The notes beneath the pieces were generated by a model. It was not told where the DNA came from. It did no database searches and saw only the letters and a list, made by a program, of their open reading frames with translations. The position numbers and the translations under genes are program-made. From positions 682,001 through 746,000 of the forward strand of contig NZ_CP110806.1 of NCBI RefSeq assembly GCF_026184235.1: a stretch of 64,000 nt of DNA, given 5' to 3'. This document shows, piece after piece, positions 1-6,713 of this stretch (position 1 is its first letter; every line of letters starts with the position of its first letter). Origin of the DNA: Cellulomonas sp. S1-8 (GTDB taxonomy: Bacteria; Actinomycetota; Actinomycetes; Actinomycetales; Cellulomonadaceae).

Positions 1-780
1 TGGGGCTCCGCGGATCCTGCGGACCGTGACCGTCGACGGAGCGCGTGGCTCGCGGTGCTCGCCCTCGGCCCTGAGAAAGCCGTCGCCGTCGGGTCGTGCG
101 CCCTGGCGCTCTACGGTGTCCAGGGTCTGCCGCCGCGGATCCGCCCCGAGGCCTCACTCCTGGACGGCTCCGACCGGTCGCCGGGCGGCGGTATCCGCGT
201 GCGCTGCACGGCCCCGAAGGACGTCCAGCGCATCGGGACGATCCTGGTCACGGGGCCGGTGACGGCACTGGCACAAGCCGTCTGCGAGCTGCCGCGCGAC
301 AGGGCGGTCGCCGTGCTCGACTCGGCCGTGCAGACCCGGCTGCTGCGAGCGGATCAGGTCGAGGACGTGCGCCGCGCGGTCCTCGGTCGCCGCGGCAGCC
401 GACGGACCGCCGGGTGGTGGGGTCTGGTCGACGGTCGCGCACAGTCTCCGCTCGAGACCGTGGCCCGCCTGCAGTGCGTCGACGCCGGGGTCCCTCCGCA
501 CGACCTCCAGGTGCCGGTGCTCGACGCGGCGGGGCGCGCGTTCGCGTTCGCCGACCTGGGGTGGTGGCTCGCGGACGGCCGGCTGCTGGCTGCGGAGATC
601 GACGGTGCGGGGCCGCACGGCGCACCGGAGGCCCTGTTCCGCGACCGGGAGCGCCAGAACCGCGTCGTCGCGACGGGCGCGGTCGTCCTGCGGTTCACGG
701 CCCAGGACATCCGGGCGGGCCGGGTGGCCGGGACGATCGCGGCCCACACCCGGCCGTCGCGACTCACGAGACCGGGCTGA
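1..780 (+). CDS. Endonuclease-like protein of the AbiEi/DUF559 type (5' end missing)
   Basis: The frame is open from the first base, so the N-terminus lies outside the window; about 259 residues are visible. The middle has the helical pattern seen in actinobacterial AbiEi-type antitoxin-domain proteins. The C-terminal third looks like the Vsr/DUF559 endonuclease fold: SPLETVARL, then FADLGWW, then AAEIDG, then an R-x-R-Q-N helix followed by a GAVVLRFTAQDI strand. Proteins of this layout are common in Actinobacteria and usually have no demonstrated function; a nucleic-acid role is inference. The stop codon lies inside the stem of the following hairpin. Confidence 0.6.
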   Translation, partial: WGSADPADRDRRRSAWLAVLALGPEKAVAVGSCALALYGVQGLPPRIRPEASLLDGSDRSPGGGIRVRCTAPKDVQRIGTILVTGPVTALAQAVCELPRDRAVAVLDSAVQTRLLRADQVEDVRRAVLGRRGSRRTAGWWGLVDGRAQSPLETVARLQCVDAGVPPHDLQVPVLDAAGRAFAFADLGWWLADGRLLAAEIDGAGPHGAPEALFRDRERQNRVVATGAVVLRFTAQDIRAGRVAGTIAAHTRPSRLTRPG

Positions 781-822
781 GGTCGCTCATCACCTGCCAT
801 GAGCGACCTCAGCCCGGTCTCG
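767..822 (+). terminator. Perfect 24-bp hairpin overlapping the stop codon
   Basis: Bases 767-790 are the exact reverse complement of 799-822, with an 8-base loop (CACCTGCC). The TGA at 778-780 sits inside the left arm. There is no T-run, as is usual for high-GC intrinsic terminators, so termination is inferred from the stem. Confidence 0.7.
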
Positions 823-903
823 TTCGGGTGGGTGTCCAGGATGTGACCTTCTCCGGGGTGTGGCGCGGCCGTCGGGTGGGGGCGCGTCCGGCACCATGGG
901 GTC

Positions 904-1749
904 GTGCGCAGCGATCAGGTCCCCGGGGCCCGACGAACCGGTGTCCTGGCCCTGGTCGTGGGGCTGCTCGTCGCAGGCTGCACGGGTGACCCCGCGCCGA
1001 CCGTCCCGTCGCCCACGGTGTCGCCGACGCCGACCCCGGTGGCGACGCTGACGTTCGAGCAGGCCGCCGCCGCACTGGTCCCCGACCTCGTGCCGACCGC
1101 CGAGGTCCAGCCGTGCGAGGAGTACGAGGCCGGGTCGCCGGAGGCGCAGGAGTACCTGGACCGACTCTCGGCGGAGATGGGAGCGGCGTCGGACGAGGAG
1201 GCCGCAGCCGCCGTGACTGCGCCGACGCCGACCCTGCCGTCCTGCGGGTTCGCGGGCCTGGAGTCGGTGCGTGCCGCGAGCATCACGGGCTTCGCGCACG
1301 GGCCGGCCGACCCGGTCGTGCTGCCCGTCGCCGGGGGCGCGGCGCGGATCGTCGAGGTGTACGAGCTCGCGGACGCGCAGGCCGCGGCGACGACGTACGC
1401 GGCGCGGGTCGCCGACGAGGAGGGCTGGGCCGCGGACCAGGAGATCCCCGCCGAGGAGCTCGAGGGCGGCCACTACCAGCCACGGCGCGTCGTCAGCGGT
1501 GCGCGCCTGGAGGCGGTGGACCTGCCCGGGTGGACGGCGACGACCATGAGCCGCGACGAGGCGAGCTTCACGCGCGACGGCGCCCCGGCGTCCGACCCGG
1601 TGTCCTACGGCTACCTGTGGGCGGTCCGCGACGCGATCGTCGTCCGCGTGCAGGTCGCGGGCGACGCGCCCGGGGCCGCCGCCGCGACCGCGCTCGACAC
1701 GGCACGCGCGCTCACCGCCGGGATCGAGGGTGCGTCGGCGGGCGGCTGA
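904..1749 (+). CDS. Secreted lipoprotein of unknown function
   Basis: A 281-residue protein with a basic N-terminus, a hydrophobic segment at about residues 13-25 and a lipobox VAGC with the lipidated cysteine at residue 26, followed by a Pro/Thr/Ser linker. It is therefore predicted to be anchored on the outer face of the membrane. The mature part is Ala/Glu-rich and I do not recognise a family. The GTG start is chosen because it gives a proper signal sequence; a CACCAT hexamer ends 6 nt before it, which would fit the leaderless promoters seen elsewhere in the window. Confidence 0.65.
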   Translation: MRSDQVPGARRTGVLALVVGLLVAGCTGDPAPTVPSPTVSPTPTPVATLTFEQAAAALVPDLVPTAEVQPCEEYEAGSPEAQEYLDRLSAEMGAASDEEAAAAVTAPTPTLPSCGFAGLESVRAASITGFAHGPADPVVLPVAGGAARIVEVYELADAQAAATTYAARVADEEGWAADQEIPAEELEGGHYQPRRVVSGARLEAVDLPGWTATTMSRDEASFTRDGAPASDPVSYGYLWAVRDAIVVRVQVAGDAPGAAAATALDTARALTAGIEGASAGG

Positions 1750-1815
1750 CCCGGCCGGCCGGACCGTCGGGGTGTGACGTACGGGCCACGGCCTGCCAGT
1801 GTCCCCGTCGGACGC

Positions 1816-1821
1816 TAGGTT
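1816..1821 (+). promoter_or_regulatory. -10 box of a leaderless promoter (Gfo/Idh gene)
   Basis: TAGGTT followed by GGCGCC and the ATG at 1828. The transcript should start at or next to the A of the start codon. Confidence 0.6.
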
Positions 1822-1827
1822 GGCGCC

Positions 1828-2841
1828 ATGGCTCGCACCGAGGACCCCCGCACCGCACCGCCGATCCGCTGGGGCATCATCGGCCCCGGCGGCATCGCCA
1901 GCCAGTTCGCGAACTCCGTCCGTGAGTTCACGCGCGCGCAGCTCGTCGCCGTCGGCTCGCGCCACCGCGACCGCGCCGAGCGGTTCGCGACCGGGCACGG
2001 CATCCCGACGACGCACGTCGGCTACCGCGACCTCGTCGAGGACCCGCAGGTCGACGCGGTGTACGTCGCGACCCCCCACTCGGAGCACCGCGAGCACGCG
2101 CTGCTGGCGATCCGGGCCGGCAAGCACGTGCTCGTCGAGAAGGCGTTCACGCGCAACGTCGCCGAGGCGCAGGAGGTCTTCGACGCGGCACGCGAGGCCG
2201 GCGTCTTCGTCATGGAGGCGATGTGGACGCGGTTCCTGCCGCACGTCGCCGCGCTGCACCAGGTGATCGAGGCGGGCGAGATCGGCGACATCGTCAGCAT
2301 CCGGGCGGACCACGGGCAGTTCTTCCCGTTCGACGCCGCGAGCCGGCTGTACGACCCGGCGCTCGCCGGGGGCGCGCTGCTCGACCTCGGGGTGTACCCG
2401 GTGTCGTGGGCGCACGACTTCCTCGGGGTGCCGACGGGCGTGCACGCGTACGGGCAGCTGACGAGCACGGGCGTCGACGGGCAGATCGCGATGGTCCTGG
2501 AGTACGGCCAGAACACGATCGCGACGCTGAACACGACGCTGTGGTCGAAGACGCCGACGACGTCGTCGATCTCCGGCACCGAGGGCTTCATCCGGGTCGC
2601 GGGCAGCTTCTACGCGCCGACCGTGTTCCGGGTGGAGCGCCGCGACGGGCGGCAGTGGACGTTCGAGCAGCCGTCGCCCCGGGGCCTGCAGTACGAGGCC
2701 GCCGAGGTCGCGCGGCGGGTGGCCGCCGGCGAGACCGAGAGCCCGCTGATGAGCTGGCAGCACACCCTCGACGTCATGACGACGATGGACGAGGTGCGCC
2801 GCCAGGTCGGCGTCGTCTACCCGGGCGAGGGCGGGGCCTGA
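1828..2841 (+). CDS. Gfo/Idh/MocA family NAD(P)-dependent oxidoreductase
   Basis: A 337-residue cytosolic dehydrogenase. The N-terminal Rossmann fold begins WGIIGPGGIASQFA (glycine-rich dinucleotide loop). It is followed by YVATPHSEHREHALLAIRAGKHVLVEKAF, which holds the family's EK motif with the catalytic lysine. The C-terminal half is the GFO_IDH_MocA_C-type alpha/beta domain (GGALLDLGVYPVSWA). Substrates in this family are sugars, inositols or trans-dihydrodiols; nothing here fixes which. Length matches the family. It sits upstream of tmk but has its own leaderless promoter, so operon membership is doubtful. Confidence 0.9.
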   Translation: MARTEDPRTAPPIRWGIIGPGGIASQFANSVREFTRAQLVAVGSRHRDRAERFATGHGIPTTHVGYRDLVEDPQVDAVYVATPHSEHREHALLAIRAGKHVLVEKAFTRNVAEAQEVFDAAREAGVFVMEAMWTRFLPHVAALHQVIEAGEIGDIVSIRADHGQFFPFDAASRLYDPALAGGALLDLGVYPVSWAHDFLGVPTGVHAYGQLTSTGVDGQIAMVLEYGQNTIATLNTTLWSKTPTTSSISGTEGFIRVAGSFYAPTVFRVERRDGRQWTFEQPSPRGLQYEAAEVARRVAAGETESPLMSWQHTLDVMTTMDEVRRQVGVVYPGEGGA

Positions 2842-2902
2842 GGCGCTGCCGCGCGCAGCCTGAGGCGCTGCCGCGCGCAGCCTGAGGCGCTGCCGCGCGC
2901 GG
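2837..2902 (+). repeat. Three tandem 22-bp repeats
   Basis: Three abutting units (2837-2858, 2859-2880, 2881-2902). The first two are identical and the third differs at one base. Each contains TGAGGCGCTGCCGCGCGC. The first unit includes the stop codon of the preceding gene. The array ends 19 bp before the tmk -10 box. Confidence 0.9.
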
Positions 2903-2921
2903 CGCTGTCGGCGGCGGCGGC

Positions 2922-2927
2922 TAGCCT
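2922..2927 (+). promoter_or_regulatory. -10 box of a leaderless promoter (tmk)
   Basis: TAGCCT, then GACGCC, then the GTG at 2934. Confidence 0.6.
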
Positions 2928-2933
2928 GACGCC

Positions 2934-3614
2934 GTGAGCACCGACCCCGTACCCGCCGGCGACGACGCGGCACCCGCGGGGGTGTTCGTGTCGTTCGAGG
3001 GCGGGGATGGCGTGGGCAAGTCCACGCAGGTCGCGCTGCTGGGCGAGCACCTGACGTCCCTGGGCCGCGAGGTCGTCGTGACGCGGGAGCCGGGCGGGAC
3101 GGCCCTGGGTCTCGAGCTGCGGCGCGCGGTGCTGCACGGCGAGCACCTCGACCCGCGGACGGAGGCGCTGCTGTACGCCACGGACCGCGCGCACCACGTC
3201 GCCTCGCTCGTGCGGCCGGCGCTCGCCCGTGGGGCCGTCGTCCTGACGGACCGGTACCTCGACTCGTCGGTCGCGTACCAGGGCTCGGGCCGCGGGCTCG
3301 GCGCGGACGAGGTCGAGCGGCTGTCGCTGTGGGCCGTCGAAGGGCTGCTGCCGCACGTGACCGTCCTGCTCGACCTGGACCCCGTGGTCGGGCTCGCGCG
3401 CCTGACGGGCGACCCGGACCGGCTCGAGTCCGCGGGCGACGCGTTCCACCGCGCGACGCGCGACGCGTTCCTCGCGCGTGCCGCCGCGGACCCCGACCGG
3501 TGGCTCGTCATCGACGCGACGCTGCCCGCGCAGGACGTCGCGGCCCTGGTGCGCGCCCGGGTCGCGCCGCTGCTCGGCGGCGTGGCGACCCCCGGCAGAG
3601 GGGATGCGGCGTGA
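2934..3614 (+). CDS. tmk: Thymidylate kinase
   Basis: A 226-residue kinase converting dTMP to dTDP with ATP in dTTP synthesis. The P-loop is FEGGDGVGKST (about residues 21-31), followed by the TREPGG motif that binds dTMP and the DRYLDSSVAYQGSGRGLG segment that includes the DRY/lid region. Length fits the bacterial family after a short N-terminal extension. The GTG start follows a leaderless -10 box. The stop overlaps the start of holB by four bases (GTGA), so the two are translationally coupled. tmk-holB is a conserved actinobacterial pair. Confidence 0.96.
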   Translation: MSTDPVPAGDDAAPAGVFVSFEGGDGVGKSTQVALLGEHLTSLGREVVVTREPGGTALGLELRRAVLHGEHLDPRTEALLYATDRAHHVASLVRPALARGAVVLTDRYLDSSVAYQGSGRGLGADEVERLSLWAVEGLLPHVTVLLDLDPVVGLARLTGDPDRLESAGDAFHRATRDAFLARAAADPDRWLVIDATLPAQDVAALVRARVAPLLGGVATPGRGDAA

Positions 3615-4747
3615 GCGTCTGGGACGACCTGGTCGGGCAGGAGCCGGCCGTCGCGGTGCTGCGCCGGGCGGTCGAGGACCCATCCGCGATGACCCACGCG
3701 TGGCTGCTGACGGGGCCGCCCGGCTCGGGCCGGTCCAACGCGGCGCGCGCCTTCGCGGCGGCCCTGCAGTGCCTGGAGCACGGCTGCGGCACGTGCCACG
3801 CGTGCACGACCGTGCTGTCCGGCGCGCACCCCGACGTCACGTTCGTCGCCACCGAGGGCGTGTTCATCCGCGTCGACACGACGCGGCCGCTCGTCGAGCT
3901 CGCGCAGCGCTCCCCGTCGCAGGGCCGGTGGCGCGTCATCGTCGTCGAGGACGCCGACCGGTTCAACGACCAGAGCGCGAACGTGCTGCTCAAGGCCGTC
4001 GAGGAGCCGCCGCCGCGCACGGTGTGGCTGCTGTGCGCGCCGAGCCCCGAGGACGTCCTGGTGACGATCCGCTCGCGCAGCCGGTCGGTGGGGCTGCGCG
4101 TCCCCCCGGTCGACGCGGTCGCCGAGCTGCTGGTGCGTCGCGACGGCGCCGACCCGCGCACGGCGTACGTGGCCGCGCGCGCCGCGCAGAGCCACATCGG
4201 CATCGCGCGCCGCCTGGCCCGCGACCCGCTGGCCCGGGAGCGTCGGGCCGCGGTGCTGTCGCTGGCGTCGCGCGTCCGCGGCGTCGGGGACGCGGTGCTC
4301 GCCGCCGGGGAGCTCGTCGAGACCGCGCAGGCCGACGCCAAGGCCGCGACCGAGGAGCGCGACGCCGCCGAGCGCAACGAGCTGCTGCGCGGCATGGGCG
4401 CCGAGGGCGCGAACGTGCTGCCGCCGTCGCTGCGCGGGCAGGTGCGCCAGCTCGAGGAGGAGCAGAAGCGCCGCGCGACGCGGGCGCAGCGCGACGTCCT
4501 CGACCGCGCCATGGTCGACCTGCTGTCCCTGTACCGGGACGTCCTGGTCGTGCAGCTCGGCGCGGGCGTCGACCTGGTCAACGTCGAGCAGGAGGATGCC
4601 GTGCGGGCGCTCGCGGCCGACTCCGCACCCGAGCAGACGCTGCGCCGCATGGACGCGGTCGGTCAGGCGCGCACGCGGCTCGCGGGCAACGTCGCACCCC
4701 TGCTCGCGGTCGAGGCGATGGCGATCGCGCTGCGCCCGCAGGGGTGA
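3611..4747 (+). CDS. holB: DNA polymerase III subunit delta'
   Basis: A 378-residue clamp-loader subunit. The AAA+ domain begins DDLVGQEPAVAVLRRAV and has the P-loop-like GPPGSGRSNAA, where arginine replaces the usual lysine; delta' subunits commonly have a non-catalytic P-loop. A zinc module follows (CLEHGCGTCHAC, four cysteines), then VVEDADRFNDQSANVLLKAVEEPP (DExx region) and a sensor-1 stretch around IRSRSRSV. The start is the GTG overlapping the tmk stop; the frame is open further upstream but that part is not plausible protein. It assembles with the tau/gamma subunits to load the sliding clamp. Confidence 0.94.
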   Translation: MSVWDDLVGQEPAVAVLRRAVEDPSAMTHAWLLTGPPGSGRSNAARAFAAALQCLEHGCGTCHACTTVLSGAHPDVTFVATEGVFIRVDTTRPLVELAQRSPSQGRWRVIVVEDADRFNDQSANVLLKAVEEPPPRTVWLLCAPSPEDVLVTIRSRSRSVGLRVPPVDAVAELLVRRDGADPRTAYVAARAAQSHIGIARRLARDPLARERRAAVLSLASRVRGVGDAVLAAGELVETAQADAKAATEERDAAERNELLRGMGAEGANVLPPSLRGQVRQLEEEQKRRATRAQRDVLDRAMVDLLSLYRDVLVVQLGAGVDLVNVEQEDAVRALAADSAPEQTLRRMDAVGQARTRLAGNVAPLLAVEAMAIALRPQG

Positions 4748-4838
4748 ACGGGGGCCGCGTCGCGGTGCCCGGCGGCACGGTACGGGACGTCCGGCCGTGG
4801 CGCAGGGCGTCGGTCCCTGGAGTGCCCGCCGGGACGAC

Positions 4839-4844
4839 TACCGT
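4839..4844 (+). promoter_or_regulatory. -10 box of a leaderless promoter (lipoprotein hydrolase)
   Basis: TACCGT, then AGGCGC, then the ATG at 4851. Confidence 0.55.
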
Positions 4845-4850
4845 AGGCGC

Positions 4851-6374
4851 ATGCCGACGCATCCCGCCCTGCGCCGGTGCGCCCTCGTCGCCCTCGTCGT
4901 GCTCGGTCTGACCGGATGCGTCGCGCCGAAGCACCAGGCCTCCTCGCCGTCCTCGGACGCCTCGACGTCCGGCACCTCCGACCCCTCGCTCGCGCGGTTC
5001 TACGACCAGGTCCTGGAGTGGACGACGTGCGGCGACGAGCAGTGCGCGGACGCGACGGTGCCGCTGGCCTGGGACGACCCGGACGGTGAGACGATCACGG
5101 TCGCGCTGCGGCGCGCGCCCGCGTCGAGCGGCTCGCCCGTCGGGTCGCTGCTGGTGAACCCCGGCGGGCCGGGGCGGTCCGCCGTCGACAACGTGAGCTT
5201 CTTCCGGCAGATCGTGTCGCGCGAGGTGCTGGCGGCGTACGACCTGGTCGCGTTCGACCCGCGCGGTGTGCAGCACTCGTCGCCCGTGACGTGCGTGGAC
5301 CCCCCCGAGCTCGACGCGCTCACGGCGTGGGTCCCGGACTTCACGACGGACGAGGGCATCGCCGACGCGATCGCCCGCAACGGGGAGTTCGGCCAGGCGT
5401 GCCTGGACCGGACCGGACCGCTGCTCGGCCACGTCGACACCGCCAGCGCCGCGCGCGACATGGACGTGCTGCGTGCCGCGCTGGGCGACGAGGCGCTGAC
5501 GTACCTCGGCTACTCCTACGGCTCCGAGCTGGGCGCGACGTACGCGGCTCTGTTCCCCGAGCGCGTCGGCCGGCTCGTGCTCGACGGTGCGCTGGACCCC
5601 ACGCTGGACTCGGGCGAGGTCGCGGCCGGCCAGGCCGCCGGGTTCGAGGGTGCGCTGCGCGCCTACGTCACCGACTGCCAGGCGGGGCCGTCGTGCCCCC
5701 TCGAGGGTGACGTGGACGAGGGCCTCGCGCAGATCGGGGAGATGTTCGACCGCATCCGGGCGAACCCGCTGCCCACGGGCTCCGACCGGGAGGTGACGGT
5801 CGCGCTCGCGTTCAGCGGCGTCGCCGCCCCGCTGTACACGCAGTCGAGCTGGCCGCTGCTCACGCAGGCCCTCACCGGTGCGATCGAGCGCGGCGACGGC
5901 TCGGTGCTGCTGCAGCTCTCCGACGGGTACTACGGGCGGCAGGCGGACGGGACGTACTCCTCGAACCAGAACGAGGCGTTCTCCTCGATCCTGTGCCTCG
6001 ACGAGCGTCCGTCGGCCGACCCGGAGCAGATGCGCGCCGACGCCGCGGACGTGCAGGAGGTCGCCCCGACGGTCGGGGAGTTCTTCTCCTACGGCGGTGC
6101 GGCGTGCGCGGCCTGGCCGGTCCCCTCCGTCGGCGGGCTCCCGTCGTACGAGGCGCAGGGCGCGGCGCCCATCCTCGTCGTCGGCACGACGAACGACCCG
6201 GCGACCCCGTACGCGTGGGCGGAGCGGCTGGCCGACCTGCTGTCGTCGGCCGTGCTGCTGACCTTCGAGGGGGAGGGGCACACGGCGTACGGGCGGTCGA
6301 ACCAGTGCATCAAGGGCGCCGTGGACACCTACCTGCTGACCGGCACGCCCCCCGCCGAGGGCACCCGCTGCTGA
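4851..6374 (+). CDS. Secreted alpha/beta-hydrolase, tripeptidyl-aminopeptidase (TAP) family lipoprotein
   Basis: A 507-residue protein. The lipoprotein signal ends in LTGC with Cys23 as lipidation site. The core has the oxyanion-region motif LLVNPGGPGRS, the nucleophile elbow GYSYGS with Ser222, and a C-terminal TAP-like domain carrying Asp in GTTNDPATP and His in GEGHTAYG. This is the layout of Streptomyces SlpD/SlpE and TAP-type aminopeptidases that remove N-terminal peptides outside the cell. Actual specificity is not shown. The ATG follows a leaderless -10 box. The ORF can be extended upstream, but that would bury the signal sequence. Confidence 0.88.
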   Translation: MPTHPALRRCALVALVVLGLTGCVAPKHQASSPSSDASTSGTSDPSLARFYDQVLEWTTCGDEQCADATVPLAWDDPDGETITVALRRAPASSGSPVGSLLVNPGGPGRSAVDNVSFFRQIVSREVLAAYDLVAFDPRGVQHSSPVTCVDPPELDALTAWVPDFTTDEGIADAIARNGEFGQACLDRTGPLLGHVDTASAARDMDVLRAALGDEALTYLGYSYGSELGATYAALFPERVGRLVLDGALDPTLDSGEVAAGQAAGFEGALRAYVTDCQAGPSCPLEGDVDEGLAQIGEMFDRIRANPLPTGSDREVTVALAFSGVAAPLYTQSSWPLLTQALTGAIERGDGSVLLQLSDGYYGRQADGTYSSNQNEAFSSILCLDERPSADPEQMRADAADVQEVAPTVGEFFSYGGAACAAWPVPSVGGLPSYEAQGAAPILVVGTTNDPATPYAWAERLADLLSSAVLLTFEGEGHTAYGRSNQCIKGAVDTYLLTGTPPAEGTRC

Positions 6375-6376
6375 CT

Positions 6377-6405
6377 TTGGAGACGGGCCGCGTGCCGGGT
6401 ACAGT
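6377..6405 (+). promoter_or_regulatory. Promoter of tRNA-Thr
   Basis: A -35-like TTGGAG (6377-6382) and -10 TACAGT (6400-6405) separated by exactly 17 bp, about 48 bp before the mature tRNA. This is the best sigma-70-type spacing in the window. Confidence 0.65.
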
Positions 6406-6452
6406 GGGCGCGCTCGCCGAACGGTCGTGGTCCTCCGCTGCCGCGCGACGAC

Positions 6453-6525
6453 GCCGCCTTAGCTCAGTCGGCAGAGCGTCTCACTCGTAATGAGAAGGTC
6501 TGGGGTTCGATTCCCCAAGGCGGCT
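6453..6525 (+). tRNA. tRNA-Thr (anticodon CGT)
   Basis: A 73-base cloverleaf. The acceptor arms GCCGCCT (6453-6459) and AGGCGGC (6518-6524) pair fully, with discriminator T at 6525. The anticodon stem TCTCA/TGAGA encloses loop CTCGTAA with anticodon CGT at 6486-6488 (reads ACG). The T-arm is TGGGG-TTCGATT-CCCCA. No CCA is encoded. Confidence 0.97.
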
Positions 6526-6535
6526 CGTAGACGAC

Positions 6536-6573
6536 AAGGCCCCACCAGCAGCTGACCGCTGCGGTGGGGCCTT
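6536..6573 (+). terminator. Intrinsic terminator after tRNA-Thr
   Basis: AAGGCCCCACC (6536-6546) pairs with GGTGGGGCCTT (6563-6573), extended by an inner GCAG/CTGC pairing. It lies 10 bases after the tRNA. Confidence 0.85.
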
Positions 6574-6635
6574 CGTCATGAGACGCGGCGCGCTGACCTC
6601 GACGGTTGCCTTCGCAGATGACACGTGCCAGCGTA

Positions 6636-6649
6636 TGGGAGCGCACCCA
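6636..6649 (+). promoter_or_regulatory. CelR/CebR-type LacI-family operator
   Basis: TGGGAGCGCACCCA matches the known actinobacterial CelR operator TGGGAGCGCTCCCA at 13 of 14 positions. It lies 64 bp before the ATG of the GH94-like enzyme, in the likely core promoter. Family knowledge: CelR represses cellulase and cellobiose genes and is released by cellobiose. That this site is bound here is inference. Confidence 0.65.
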
Positions 6650-6713
6650 CGACCGCACCGACGCGGTCCCGCCCCGATCCGGCGGGGAGCGCTTCGACAG
6701 AGGGACATCGACG

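Noticed and set aside
790..2973. Long minus-strand open frame opposite the lipoprotein and Gfo/Idh genes
   Set aside because: Its translation is an Arg/Ala/Gly/Pro-rich string with no domain, as expected from the antisense of high-GC codons, while the plus strand encodes recognisable proteins.
3722..3745. Inactive P-loop in HolB as evidence of a damaged gene
   Set aside because: Delta' subunits commonly lack the P-loop lysine; the rest of the protein is intact.
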